From contig NZ_KB907339.1 of NCBI RefSeq assembly GCF_000381985.1, forward strand, positions 248,001 to 312,000: a DNA stretch of 64,000 bases. Direction: 5' to 3'. This stretch comes from Novispirillum itersonii subsp. itersonii ATCC 12639 (GTDB taxonomy: Bacteria; Pseudomonadota; Alphaproteobacteria; Rhodospirillales; Rhodospirillaceae). A model generated the notes under the pieces. The model ran no database searches and was not told the DNA's origin. It saw only the letters and a program-made list of their open reading frames with translations. Positions 1 through 8,551 of the stretch are shown piece after piece. Positions within the stretch are counted from its first letter, which is position 1; each line of letters begins with the position of its first letter. Both the position numbers and the translations under genes were made by a program.

Positions 1-1
1 T

Positions 2-619
2 TACGTGGATGAGCGGGTGATCGTGCCGCGCTCTTACATCGGGGAGCTGCTGTTCTCCGAGATGTTCGGCGGTGAAGAGTTCACGCTGGTTGAGGACCCG
101 ACCGAGGTCACCCGGGTGCTTGATCTCTGCACCGGGTCGGGCTGTCTGGCCATTCTGGCCAGTCAGATTTTCCCCGATGCGCAGATTGATGCGGTTGACC
201 TGTCCCCGGCAGCACTGGAGGTCGCACGGCGGAATGTCGCCGATCATGGCCTTGAGGACCGGATCACCCTGCTGGAGGGGGATCTGTTCGCGCCGCTGAA
301 AGGCCGGAAGTACGACCTGATCATCACCAATCCCCCCTATGTCGATGCCGAGGCGATGGAGGCCCTGCCGCCGGAATTCCGTCATGAACCCGCGATGGCG
401 CTGGGGTCGGGCGACGATGGGTTTGACATTGTCCGCCGGATTTTGAAAACGGCGGCGAAACACCTGACGCCGGAAGGCGGGATGATCTGCGAGTTCGGCA
501 CTGGCCGCGAGGTGCTGGAAGAAGAATATCCTGACGTCGATTTCCTGTGGCTGGAGACAGCCAACAGCTTTGGCGAGGTGTTCTGGCTGACCCGTGATCA
601 GCTGGCTGATATCCGCTGA
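2..619 (+). CDS. prmB: Ribosomal protein L3 N5-glutamine methyltransferase PrmB, 3' part
   Basis: This gene enters from the left edge, so its N-terminal part is missing; the frame is open from base 2 (Tyr-Val-Asp-Glu-Arg). The visible 205 codons form a class I SAM-dependent methyltransferase: the AdoMet-binding loop DLCTGSGCLA is followed by VDLSPAALE and by the catalytic NPPY motif (ITNPPYVD) typical of glutamine N5-methyltransferases. The YVDERVIVPRS start of the visible part matches PrmB better than the release-factor enzyme PrmC (family knowledge). The expected role is AdoMet-dependent methylation of a glutamine on ribosomal protein L3 in the cytoplasm. The gene ends at TGA 617-619 and a GC-rich inverted repeat follows. 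Confidence 0.85.
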   Translation, partial: YVDERVIVPRSYIGELLFSEMFGGEEFTLVEDPTEVTRVLDLCTGSGCLAILASQIFPDAQIDAVDLSPAALEVARRNVADHGLEDRITLLEGDLFAPLKGRKYDLIITNPPYVDAEAMEALPPEFRHEPAMALGSGDDGFDIVRRILKTAAKHLTPEGGMICEFGTGREVLEEEYPDVDFLWLETANSFGEVFWLTRDQLADIR

Positions 620-1069
620 GGCAAAGGCGCCGCCCCTGTGTGGCGCCGCCCGCCGCCGCCGGGGGCCTGTGGTGATGGCCGTCATCGGTATAACCGTATC
701 TTTGTGATAAATTAAAAAGATTCCTGTGCCGCAACGGCAGTTGCCGCACAGGGGAAGATCACGCGTGCGTTCTTGGCTCAGTGCTTTTCTGGCCTGCGGA
801 AATGGCAGACCGCTGGAGCCTGCCCGGGGGTGATCCGGGCAGGCCTGAGTGGTTTTCCGGCCGGTAAAGCGGGGCATTCCGGCATACGGTTCTGGCCGGA
901 CCGGGAACAACTGCGATGAACTGTCATCGAAATTTTCCGTGGTCATACGACCTGAGTGGGCATCGGTTGTTCTGAGACTACGAAAAAAATCTTTAGTCGG
1001 CAAGTTGTGACCGTGCTTCTGAACGAAAATTTTCCAGATAACGGAAAACTTCGTCGCCAAAGGAGTGGT
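620..1069. other. Intergenic region with hairpins and repressor-type half sites
   Basis: No gene is visible in these 450 bases. Behind prmB there is an inverted repeat of GGCGCCGCC type (about 625-650). A further hairpin, CCTGCCCGG with CCGGGCAGG, lies around 820-844. The right part is less G+C-rich and holds the presumed promoter and operators of the XRE-like gene at 1070. Confidence 0.5.
930..1048. promoter_or_regulatory. Candidate operator: TTTTCC/GGAAAA palindrome plus upstream half site
   Basis: An inverted repeat TTTTCC-N7-GGAAAA lies at 1030-1048, just ahead of the ribosome binding site of the regulator at 1070. A matching half site (AAATTTTCCGT) sits about 100 bases upstream at 930-940. 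Such an arrangement is usual for autoregulated phage-type repressors. Binding by the neighbouring protein is inferred. Confidence 0.4.
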
Positions 1070-1630
1070 ATGATCCGGTTTAAATCGAACATCCCGTCTG
1101 TGGACCGGGAAAAAATTCTGGAAGACCGGGATGGGCTGGCCCAACGGATTGCGGCGATGCTCGCGCTGTTTCCGTCTCGCAAAGCCGCAGCCATTGCCGC
1201 CGGAAAGACGCAGGAAACCATCACCGCCTGGAGCCGGGGAGAGGGACTGGCGCAGTTTCTTGCCCTTGCCGCCGTGGCGGCTGAGGCCGGGGTGTCGCTG
1301 GACTGGCTGGCCTTCGGGGGGGAGGGGGCAAGGCCGGAGGGGCCGGATGAACCGGGGGAGCCAAGGGAAAGTATGCCACACATCAGCGGCGACTGTGCCC
1401 GGCTGGCGGAACTGGCGGTGGCGACCACACTGGCGTGGCTGGAGGAAAACGATATTGATCTGACCGGGCCGATGCTGGCGCGGCTGATTGCCAAATCTTT
1501 CCGTGCCCTGATGGATGCCCCCGATCTGGGGGCAATGTCGGCCGCCGGGCAGACGGCAGTGGTGACCCGCATGCTGGATGACGGCCTCGATCTGCTGCGG
1601 GCCCCGCGTGACGGGGATGCCCCGCTTTAA
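1070..1630 (+). CDS. XRE/CI-like helix-turn-helix regulator
   Basis: A 186-residue protein with a helix-turn-helix of the bacteriophage CI type near residues 20-70 (RIAAMLALFPSRKAAAIAAG, then TQETITAWSRG and the tail VSLDWLAFG). The C-terminal half is alanine/leucine-rich and helical, without the LexA-like Ser/Lys protease motifs, so SOS-driven self-cleavage is not expected. The start was set at ATG 1070 because AAAGGAG lies just before it; a longer frame back to 956 has no ribosome binding site. Convergent with dctR and separated from prmB by 450 bases. The target genes are unknown; the palindrome ahead of the gene suggests autoregulation. Confidence 0.6.
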   Translation: MIRFKSNIPSVDREKILEDRDGLAQRIAAMLALFPSRKAAAIAAGKTQETITAWSRGEGLAQFLALAAVAAEAGVSLDWLAFGGEGARPEGPDEPGEPRESMPHISGDCARLAELAVATTLAWLEENDIDLTGPMLARLIAKSFRALMDAPDLGAMSAAGQTAVVTRMLDDGLDLLRAPRDGDAPL

Positions 1631-1681
1631 AAGCCGGGCTTATTCGGTGGCCGCCTCATCCGCCGGTCAGGGGCGGGGGTG

Positions 1682-2308
1682 TCAGTCGAGCAGGGCCAGC
1701 ATCCGCGCCAGCTCGACAGAGTTTTTGACCCCCATTTTCTCGAAAACGTGGGCGCGGTGCATTTCCACCGTCCGCATCGAGATTGCAAGCTCGTCAGCAA
1801 TGATCTTGTTCAGCTTGCCTTCGATGATTTTGTCCATCACCTGCCGCTCCCGCGGGCTCAGCGAGGCAAGGCGGGCGGCGGCATCCTGCCGTGCGCTGTT
1901 CTGGCTGCGGGTGGTGGCATCCAGTGTCAGCGCTTCGATGATGCGGTCAACCAGTTCGTTGTCGTTGAACGGTTTCTCGACAAAGTCGTGCGCGCCTTTT
2001 TTCAGCGATGCCACGGCGATCGGCACATCGCCGTGCCCGGTCAGGAAGATCACCGGCATGCGGTTTCCGGCATCGCGCAGGCGGTCGAACAGGGCCAGCC
2101 CGCTCATGCCGTCCATCCGGATATCGAGCAGGACGCACCCGGCCAGATCGGCTGACCAGACGGCCAGAAAGGCCTCGGCGGAGGCAAAGGCCCGGGTTTC
2201 GACATCGCGGGACTGGAGCAGCCAGCCCAGCGAATCACGGATCGCTTCGTCATCATCAATGATATAGACGCAGCCGGCCCCTGCCGGATGTTCTGGCTGT
2301 GTGGTCAC
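1682..2308 (-). CDS. dctR: FixJ-family response regulator, DctR-like
   Basis: A 208-residue two-component response regulator. The receiver domain (about residues 12-125) has the acidic pocket IIDDDE, the phospho-acceptor Asp62 in LLDIRMDG and Lys112 in FVEKPF. A LuxR/FixJ helix-turn-helix follows at about 150-208 (LSPRERQVM through TVEMHRAHVFEKMGV). Its start overlaps the stop of the sensor kinase gene by four bases (ATGA), so the two are translationally coupled. The divergent dctPQM operon next door and the FixJ-type output fit DctR of the Rhodobacter DctS/DctR system rather than the sigma-54-type DctD (family knowledge). It probably activates dctPQM. Confidence 0.8.
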   Translation of the reverse strand: MTTQPEHPAGAGCVYIIDDDEAIRDSLGWLLQSRDVETRAFASAEAFLAVWSADLAGCVLLDIRMDGMSGLALFDRLRDAGNRMPVIFLTGHGDVPIAVASLKKGAHDFVEKPFNDNELVDRIIEALTLDATTRSQNSARQDAAARLASLSPRERQVMDKIIEGKLNKIIADELAISMRTVEMHRAHVFEKMGVKNSVELARMLALLD

Positions 2309-4332
2309 TGGGTTTCCTCGGGGAGTCCGCCGGTTTTTGGTGCGGGTTGGGTCTGGCAGGGCAGGGTAAAGCAGAACACGGTTCCGCCCCCGTCCGGTTC
2401 TGCCTGTTCATACCACAGATGTCCATGGTGTGCTTCAATGATGGACCGGCAGATGCTCAGCCCCATGCCCATGCCATCGGGTTTGGTGGTAAAAAACGGG
2501 GTGAAAAGCTGGGCCGCGGTCTCTTCGGGGATGCCGTCGCCGTAATCCCGCACCCGTACCTGTACCCCGCCGCTGTCCAGCCGGATGCCGATCGTCACCC
2601 GGGCATGGCCGCTGCCCCGCCCCCCTGACGCGGGCGAGGCGTCAATGGCGTTGCGGATCAGGTTCAGCAGCACCTGTTCGATCTGCACCCGGTCAGCGAT
2701 GACCGGCGGGGTCGGGGCCGCAGGCTCAATCGTCAGCCGTACACCGCGCTGCACGGCGTCACGGCTGATAAAGCCCACCGCCTCGCGCACCAGTGTCGTC
2801 ATATCCAGCGGCGAAAAGTTGGGGCTGCTTTTTCGGGCGAAATCGTGCATGTGCCGGACGATCTTACCGGCGCGCTTAGCCTGCCGGTCGAGTTTATCCA
2901 GCGCGTCTGTCAGCTCCGGCACCGTATAGCGGCCTGATCTCAGGCGGTTCAGGCAGCCGGTGGCATAGCTGGCAACGGCGGCGAGCGGCTGATTGATTTC
3001 ATGTGCCAGCGACGAGGCCATCTCCCCCATGGTGATCAGGCGCGAGGTGTGCTGCAGGCGCTGATCCTGACGGCGGGCCAGATCCTCCATCTGTTTGCGG
3101 TCACTGATATCAAGGAAGGATCCCATCCCGCCGGTCTGGTGGCCGCTGGCGTCAATCAGCGGCGTCTCGTGGACCAGCACATCAAACCGCGATCCGTCCC
3201 GCCGCAGGAAGCTCAGCTCAAAGCCTTCGCTGGGGCCGTTTCCGGCCAGAACGGCGTCGTGCAGGGCCTGTGCCCGTTCCACACCGGCGGGATCCCAGTA
3301 GGCCATCGGCGGCTTCATGCCGAGCAGGTCTTCCGGCGTGTACCCGACCATCGAGCAGAAGGCCTGATTGACGTAGGTGATCCGCCCGTCCATATCGCGG
3401 GCCCGCATCCCGACCGTCAGGCTGTTTTCCATGGCACGGCGGAAGGCGATTTCTTCCCGCAGGGCCTGTTCAGCCTTCAGGCGGCGGCGGATGTGGCGGG
3501 CCAGCGCAACCAGACTGCCGACGGTGGAGGCGGTCAGCACGCCAATGGCGGTCAGGATCAGCCAGCGGCTGCGTTTGCCCTGAGCCGGATAGGGGGTGGC
3601 GCGCAGATACAGGCCGCCGCCGGGGGGATCAAACACCATGGTATGGGCGGCGGCCAGACTGACCGTGTCGCTGCCGATCCGCGAGGTGGGGACAATCGGC
3701 ACCCCGTCGGTGTCCAGAATTTCCAGCCGGTAGTTTTCAGCGAACCACCACGGGATATGCCGCGTCAGCAGGGCGTCGAGCGACAGGGTGGCGCTGATGG
3801 CCCCGCTGAAGACCTGACCGTCAAACACCGGGGCCAGCACTTCCAGCCCCATTTCCCCCGTCGGGGTCAAAAACGGGGCGCTGAAGGTGGCGCGGCCCAG
3901 GGCGCGGGCGGTGGAAATCGCTTTCTGGCGCTGTGATTCACCGCGGGCCATCGCTGCCGGGTTGCCGATCGGCGGTATACTCAGGGTGGTTGCCCCGTGG
4001 GCGTCCAGCACCCTGATCCGGCTGAGTTCACTCTGGGCATTCAGCAGGGCGACGGCCTGCCGCTGCAGTTTATCCATGTCACCGGCGGCGGCCAGATTCG
4101 ACAGGCCGGACATCCGTTCCTGCGTGGTGGTCAGAAGGAATCGGAGGTCCTGTTCCACCCACAGCACATCTTTGATGGTCCGTTCCTGCTCCGACTGGGT
4201 TTCGGCGGAATGGACCAGCGACATCAGCACTGCAACAAGGCCGGCGGTCAACAGCACCAGCAATGCGGGAAAAAACGGCAGAATTTGGCGGGTCAGGGGG
4301 CGGCCCTGCCAAAGTGTGCGGTGCGAAGACAT
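2305..4332 (-). CDS. dctS: C4-dicarboxylate-type sensor histidine kinase, DctS-like
   Basis: A 675-residue membrane histidine kinase. Two transmembrane helices (about 20-40 and 257-277) enclose a periplasmic sensor region of roughly 215 residues. A PAS domain follows at about 300-412 (ITYVNQAFCSMVGYTPEDLLG). The dimerisation/phosphotransfer helix carries His444 in SSLAHEINQPL, and the HATPase domain shows the N box (LLNLIRNAIDAS) and G boxes (DYGDGIP, GMGMGLSI). No haem-PAS signature was noticed, so FixL is a less likely name. It forms an operon with the response regulator and is divergent from dctPQM, so it most likely senses external C4-dicarboxylates and phosphorylates the partner. The substrate is inferred from context. 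Confidence 0.8.
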   Translation of the reverse strand: MSSHRTLWQGRPLTRQILPFFPALLVLLTAGLVAVLMSLVHSAETQSEQERTIKDVLWVEQDLRFLLTTTQERMSGLSNLAAAGDMDKLQRQAVALLNAQSELSRIRVLDAHGATTLSIPPIGNPAAMARGESQRQKAISTARALGRATFSAPFLTPTGEMGLEVLAPVFDGQVFSGAISATLSLDALLTRHIPWWFAENYRLEILDTDGVPIVPTSRIGSDTVSLAAAHTMVFDPPGGGLYLRATPYPAQGKRSRWLILTAIGVLTASTVGSLVALARHIRRRLKAEQALREEIAFRRAMENSLTVGMRARDMDGRITYVNQAFCSMVGYTPEDLLGMKPPMAYWDPAGVERAQALHDAVLAGNGPSEGFELSFLRRDGSRFDVLVHETPLIDASGHQTGGMGSFLDISDRKQMEDLARRQDQRLQHTSRLITMGEMASSLAHEINQPLAAVASYATGCLNRLRSGRYTVPELTDALDKLDRQAKRAGKIVRHMHDFARKSSPNFSPLDMTTLVREAVGFISRDAVQRGVRLTIEPAAPTPPVIADRVQIEQVLLNLIRNAIDASPASGGRGSGHARVTIGIRLDSGGVQVRVRDYGDGIPEETAAQLFTPFFTTKPDGMGMGLSICRSIIEAHHGHLWYEQAEPDGGGTVFCFTLPCQTQPAPKTGGLPEETQ

Positions 4333-4563
4333 GACAAATATGCAGCCCTGTTATGTCACCTGCGGATATCCACACATTGCATCGGGGGACGGACCGGCGC
4401 AGAACGTTGGGCAACGGTGCGGAAACATCGTTCTATCACTGGAGCATCGTGCGCAAAAGTGGCCTTCAGGTGCCGGGTGCAACGATGTGACACAACAAAA
4501 CGTCAGGATGCGGCGCTGTGCCATCAGCCGGTGCGGTATCCCTGAGACAACGGGAGTAGGTCC
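4333..4563. promoter_or_regulatory. Divergent dctSR/dctPQM control region with inverted repeat
   Basis: The 231 bases between the divergent dctS and dctP genes must hold both promoters. An inverted repeat ACATCGTT (4425-4432) and AACGATGT (4481-4488) spans 64 bases, with GCATCGTGCG between. No convincing sigma-54 TGGCAC-N5-TTGC element was seen, which agrees with a FixJ-type rather than a DctD-type regulator. Confidence 0.4.
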
Positions 4564-5553
4564 ATGAAAATGTCCCGCCTTGTGTACGGTCTGGTGGCCG
4601 GTATGCTGCTGTCTGCCCCGGCGCTGGCCGCCGATCCGATCGTGATCAAGTTCAGCCACGTCGTTGCCACCGATACCCCGAAGGGCAAGGCCGCCGACAA
4701 GTTCAAGGAACTGGCGGAGCGCTACACCAACAATGCCGTGAAGGTGGAAGTTTATCCGAACAGCCAGCTTTACAAGGATAAGGAAGAGCTGGAAGCCCTG
4801 CAGCTGGGTGCCGTGCAGATGCTGGCCCCGTCGCTGGCCAAGTTCGGCCCGCTGGGCGTGAAGGAATTCGAAGCCTTCGATATCCCCTACATTCTGCCGG
4901 ACAAGACCGTTCTGCGGAAGGTCACCAACGGCCCGGTCGGCCGCAAGCTGCTGGACAAGCTGGAAAGCAAGGGCATTAAGGGCCTTGCCTACTGGGATAA
5001 CGGCTTCAAGATCATGAGCTCTAACAAGCCGCTGATCAAGGTTGCCGACTTCCAGGGCCAGAAGATGCGCATCCAGTCTTCCAAGGTGCTGGACGCCCAG
5101 ATGCGCGCCCTTGGCGCCCTGCCGCAGGTGATGGCCTTCTCTGAAGTCTATCAGGCGCTGCAGACCGGCGTGGTTGACGGCACTGAAAACCCGCCGTCGA
5201 ACATGTTCACCCAGAAGATGCACGAAGTGCAGAAGTATGCCACCGTCTCCAACCATGGCTATCTCGGCTATGCGGTGATCGTGAACAAGGCATTCTGGGA
5301 TGGCCTGCCGGGTGAGGTGCGCACCAATCTGGAAAAGGCGATGTCTGAATCCACCGCCTACGCCAACATGATCGCTGAAGAAGAAAACGTGAAGTCGCTG
5401 GAAGGCATCAAGGCTTCCGGCAAGACCCAGATCCACGTTCAGACCGCTGAAGAAGCGGCTGAATGGAAGAAGGCTCTGCAGCCGGTCCGCGAAGAAATGG
5501 CCGGCCGCGTCGGCAAGGACCTGATTGAAGCCTTTGAAGCCGAAGCGAAGTAA
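4564..5553 (+). CDS. dctP: TRAP transporter solute-binding protein DctP
   Basis: A 329-residue periplasmic substrate-binding protein of a tripartite ATP-independent transporter. A signal peptide is plain at residues 1-23 (basic start, hydrophobic core, cut after ALAA). DctP family features include IVIKFSHVVATDTPKGKAA near the mature start, the binding-site region MRIQSSKVLDAQMRALGALP and the segment QTGVVDGTENPPSNMF. Full length for the family. Codon use is strongly biased (AAG, GAA, GGC), suggesting high expression. First gene of dctPQM, followed by a hairpin and dctQ; probably activated by DctSR. C4-dicarboxylates such as malate or succinate are the likely ligands. Confidence 0.9.
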   Translation: MKMSRLVYGLVAGMLLSAPALAADPIVIKFSHVVATDTPKGKAADKFKELAERYTNNAVKVEVYPNSQLYKDKEELEALQLGAVQMLAPSLAKFGPLGVKEFEAFDIPYILPDKTVLRKVTNGPVGRKLLDKLESKGIKGLAYWDNGFKIMSSNKPLIKVADFQGQKMRIQSSKVLDAQMRALGALPQVMAFSEVYQALQTGVVDGTENPPSNMFTQKMHEVQKYATVSNHGYLGYAVIVNKAFWDGLPGEVRTNLEKAMSESTAYANMIAEEENVKSLEGIKASGKTQIHVQTAEEAAEWKKALQPVREEMAGRVGKDLIEAFEAEAK

Positions 5554-5593
5554 TTCGCTTATCGTTTCCGGCCCGGTTGTTTTCCTGATATCC

Positions 5594-5609
5594 CCCCGCT
5601 GCTGCGGGG
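5594..5609 (+). promoter_or_regulatory. Intercistronic hairpin between dctP and dctQ
   Basis: CCCCGC-TGCT-GCGGGG lies in the 114-base gap between dctP and dctQ and has no U run. It could stabilise the dctP message so that the binding protein outnumbers the membrane subunits, a common pattern in transporter operons. Confidence 0.4.
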
Positions 5610-5667
5610 TGCGGTGGAAAAAGCCGGGCCGGACTGTATCGGCCCCCTGCCATACCGGACATCAATC

Positions 5668-6306
5668 ATGCTGAAATTCCTCGACCATCTTGAGGAGTGG
5701 CTGATCGCCACCCTGATGGCGGCGGCGACGCTCGTCATTTTTGCGGCGGTCATGCACCGCTACGCCTCCGGCGTGTCATTCCTTTTCCCGATCACCCGAC
5801 ACATCCACATGGCCTGGGCGCAGGAATTGTGCATCTACATGTTCGTGTGGATGGCTAAATTCGGCGCTGCCTACGGGGTGCGCACCGGCATCCACGTCGG
5901 CGTTGACGTGCTGATCAACCGGATGAACCCGGTTAACCGGGGCCGCTTCATCCTGTTCGGCCTGCTGGCCGGGGCGCTGTTCACCGGCACCGTCGGCACG
6001 CTGGGCGCTGAGTTCGTCTGGAAAATCGGTCATACCGATCAGGTGTCGGCCGATATGGAAATCCCGATGTGGTGGGTGTACCTCGCCATCCCCTGCGGGT
6101 CTTACCTGATGTGCTTCCGCTTCCTTCAGGTTGCCGTCAACTTTGTCCGGACCGGGGCCCTGCCGACCCACGACCATGCACACGTTGCGGGCATGGAAGA
6201 AGAAGAGGGGCAGGATATCAACTGGTTCCAGATGCAGGACGGTCTGCACCCGAAGGATGTCGCCCATAACGAAGGCGCGAAAGACAAGAACGGGGAGAAG
6301 CACTGA
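5668..6306 (+). CDS. dctQ: TRAP transporter small permease DctQ
   Basis: A 212-residue integral membrane protein with about four transmembrane helices. It begins MLKFLDHLEEWLIATLMAAA and has the conserved DctQ segments HMAWAQELCIYMFVWMAKFG and GVRTGIHVGVDVL. The C-terminal tail after the last helix is long, charged and His/Asp/Glu-rich. ATG 5668 was chosen because it starts the conserved N-terminus; an in-frame GTG at 5614 would add 18 unconserved residues. The stop overlaps the dctM start by one base (TGATG). DctQ pairs with DctM to form the Na+-driven uptake unit in the inner membrane. Confidence 0.88.
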   Translation: MLKFLDHLEEWLIATLMAAATLVIFAAVMHRYASGVSFLFPITRHIHMAWAQELCIYMFVWMAKFGAAYGVRTGIHVGVDVLINRMNPVNRGRFILFGLLAGALFTGTVGTLGAEFVWKIGHTDQVSADMEIPMWWVYLAIPCGSYLMCFRFLQVAVNFVRTGALPTHDHAHVAGMEEEEGQDINWFQMQDGLHPKDVAHNEGAKDKNGEKH

Positions 6307-7589
6307 TGAACGCCGCCATCATTTTCGGGCTGCTGCTGGCCCTGATGCTGACCGGCATGCCGATCTCCATCTCGCTCGGCCTGACCGTTCTGACCTTCCT
6401 GTTCACCATGACCCATGTGCCGATTGAGGCTGTGGCGCTGAAGCTGTTCACCGGGATTGAAAAGTTCGAGATCATGGCGATCCCGTTCTTCATTCTTGCC
6501 GGGAATTTCCTGACCCATGGCGGGGTTGCCCGCCGGATGATCAACTTTGCCACCTCGATGGTCGGGCACTGGCATGGTGGTCTGGGTCTGGCCGGGGTGC
6601 TGGCCTGCGCCCTGTTCGCCGCTGTGTCGGGCTCCAGCCCGGCCACGGTGGTCGCCATCGGGTCGATCCTGCTTCCGGCGATGGTCAAACAGGGCTTTCC
6701 CAACCGCTTCGGGGCGGGGGTCATCACCACCTCCGGCGCGCTGGGCATCCTGATCCCGCCGTCGATCGTGATGGTGATGTATTCGGTGTCCACCAATACC
6801 TCGGTCGGGCAGCTGTTTATGGCCGGTGTGGTGCCGGGTCTGATGCTGGCGACCCTGCTGGGGATCACCACCTGGTACCGGGCCTGGAAGTTCGGCTACC
6901 CGCGTATGGCCAAGGCCAGCTTCGGTGACCGTCTGAAGGCGCTGAAGGAAAGCATCTGGGGTCTGCTGCTGATCGTCATCGTCATCGGCGGGATTTATTC
7001 CGGGGTGTTTACCCCGACCGAAGCCGCCGCGATGAGCGCCGTCTACGCCTTCATCATCGCCGTGTTTGTGTATAAGGACATGACCCTGAAGCAGGTGCCG
7101 CAGGTGCTGCTGTCTTCGGCCAACATGTCGGCGATGCTGCTGTACATCATCACCAATGCGGTGCTGTTCTCCTTCCTGATGACCTCTGAAAACATTCCGC
7201 AGACCATGGCGGCGTGGATTCAGGGCCACAATCTGGCGCCGTGGGTGTTCCTGCTGGTGGTCAACGTGCTGCTGCTGCTGGCCGGTAACTTCATGGAGCC
7301 GTCGTCGATCGTGCTGATCATGGCGCCGATCCTGTTCCCGGTGGCGGTCAGCCTGGGGATTGACCCGGTGCACTTTGGCATTCTGATCGTGGTGAACATG
7401 GAAGTGGGTATGTGCCACCCGCCGGTGGGCCTTAACCTCTACGTGGCATCGGGGATCACCAAAATGGGGATTACCGAGCTGACCGTGGCAGTGGCACCGT
7501 GGCTGTTCACCATGCTCGGCTTCCTGATGCTGGTGACTTACATCCCGGAAATCAGCCTGTGGCTGCCGCACGTGCTGGGCATGCGCTGA
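6306..7589 (+). CDS. dctM: TRAP transporter large permease DctM
   Basis: A 427-residue polytopic membrane protein, full length for DctM, with many hydrophobic helices. Family signatures include EKFEIMAIPFFILAGNFLTH, SGSSPATVVAIGSILLPAM, GALGILIPPSIVMVMYSV, GVFTPTEAAAMSAVYAF and GMCHPPVGLNLYVASGI. It is the transport subunit that couples solute import to the Na+ gradient with DctP and DctQ. It is the last gene of the dct operon, one base overlapped with dctQ and followed by a strong terminator. Confidence 0.92.
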   Translation: MNAAIIFGLLLALMLTGMPISISLGLTVLTFLFTMTHVPIEAVALKLFTGIEKFEIMAIPFFILAGNFLTHGGVARRMINFATSMVGHWHGGLGLAGVLACALFAAVSGSSPATVVAIGSILLPAMVKQGFPNRFGAGVITTSGALGILIPPSIVMVMYSVSTNTSVGQLFMAGVVPGLMLATLLGITTWYRAWKFGYPRMAKASFGDRLKALKESIWGLLLIVIVIGGIYSGVFTPTEAAAMSAVYAFIIAVFVYKDMTLKQVPQVLLSSANMSAMLLYIITNAVLFSFLMTSENIPQTMAAWIQGHNLAPWVFLLVVNVLLLLAGNFMEPSSIVLIMAPILFPVAVSLGIDPVHFGILIVVNMEVGMCHPPVGLNLYVASGITKMGITELTVAVAPWLFTMLGFLMLVTYIPEISLWLPHVLGMR

Positions 7590-7616
7590 TACCATCATTC
7601 CTGAGCAGACTGAAAA

Positions 7617-7647
7617 CCCCGCCGGAAAACCGGCGGGGTTCTTTTTT
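7617..7647 (+). terminator. Rho-independent terminator of dctPQM
   Basis: CCCCGCCGG-AAAA-CCGGCGGGG is followed by TTCTTTTTT, 28 bases after the dctM stop. Confidence 0.9.
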
Positions 7648-7663
7648 GGGCTAAGGCGGGGTA

Positions 7664-8542
7664 TCAGGCCGACAGTGCCGAGGGATTGGCCCCGAAGCGT
7701 TGCCGGAACCGGCTGGCGAAGCGCGACGGGGATCCATAACCGCTGCGCAGCGCCGCTTCGGTCACGGTGCTGACCTGTCGGCTGGTCAGCAGGGTATGAC
7801 CGTGTTCCAGCCGGGCTGATTCCACTTCTGCCCGCAGGGTGGTGCCTTCGGCGCGCAGGCGGCGGTGCAGGGTCGGCACGCTGACCGCCAGCAGCCGGGC
7901 AACAGCCCCGGCGGACCAGTCGCCATCCGGTGCCTGCCGCACCATTGCCCGCAGCCGGGCCGACAGCGCCTGTGCGGCGGCGGGCAGCAGATGGTCGGCG
8001 TAGCCGCCCCGGCACAGGATCAGCAGCACTTCCAGCAGGCGGTGTTCCATCAGGGCGGCATCGACGGTATCGACCCCGGCCAGCAGGTGGGTCATCGCCT
8101 GTTGCAGGGCCGGGCCGTGGGCCAGATCCGGCGGCAGGCTCAGGCTGGCGGCAGCGGGGACCGGCGGGGCATCGGCCAGACTCTGGCGGCAGCGGTCGCG
8201 GACGGTATCGGTGAATTCCAGCATCACCGACCGGTAGGGGCCGCTGTCGTCTGGCAGGTTCAGCACCGTCAGCGGCAGACCGGCGGGCAGCACGGCCATG
8301 TCACCGGGCCGGTAATCCAGCGTGGTGTTGCCGGTGGTGACATGTTTGGTGCCGCTGACGACGATGAACAGAATGGGCCGGGACAGGCTGGCATCCACCA
8401 GCCGTTCCCGCTGTCGCCGGAAATAGCCGCCGAAGCGGGCAAAGGGTACGGACAGCCAGTTGATTCCGGCACCGTCGGGCGTCTGACGGTCCAGCCGGAC
8501 CGCCAGCGCCTGTACGGCTGTCAGCAGGGGGGACGGGCTCAT
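7664..8542 (-). CDS. AraC-family transcriptional regulator
   Basis: A 292-residue regulator. The N-terminal part (about 10-170) is of the AraC_N ligand-binding type, with FARFGGYFRRQRERLVD and the cupin-like stretch VTTGNTTLDYRPGDMAVLPAGLP. The C-terminal double helix-turn-helix (about 195-292) shows WSAGAVARLLAVSVPTLHRR and ALRSGYGSPSRFASRFRQRFG, the family hallmark. It begins 9 bases downstream of the glgC stop on the same strand, so it can be read through from glgC. No ligand or target can be deduced, and control of glycogen genes is only a possibility. Confidence 0.8.
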   Translation of the reverse strand: MSPSPLLTAVQALAVRLDRQTPDGAGINWLSVPFARFGGYFRRQRERLVDASLSRPILFIVVSGTKHVTTGNTTLDYRPGDMAVLPAGLPLTVLNLPDDSGPYRSVMLEFTDTVRDRCRQSLADAPPVPAAASLSLPPDLAHGPALQQAMTHLLAGVDTVDAALMEHRLLEVLLILCRGGYADHLLPAAAQALSARLRAMVRQAPDGDWSAGAVARLLAVSVPTLHRRLRAEGTTLRAEVESARLEHGHTLLTSRQVSTVTEAALRSGYGSPSRFASRFRQRFGANPSALSA

Positions 8543-8551
8543 TGCCGCCGG

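Noticed and set aside
2305-4332. Haem-based FixL
   Set aside because: The kinase has two membrane helices around a large periplasmic domain and stands beside dctPQM; a dicarboxylate sensor is the better fit.
4351-5436. 361-codon minus-strand frame opposite dctP
   Set aside because: Antisense shadow of a highly biased gene; His/Arg/Val-rich without domains.
6126-8015. 629-codon minus-strand frame opposite dctQ, dctM and the AraC gene
   Set aside because: Low-complexity His/Gln/Arg-rich translation typical of the complement of GC-rich genes.
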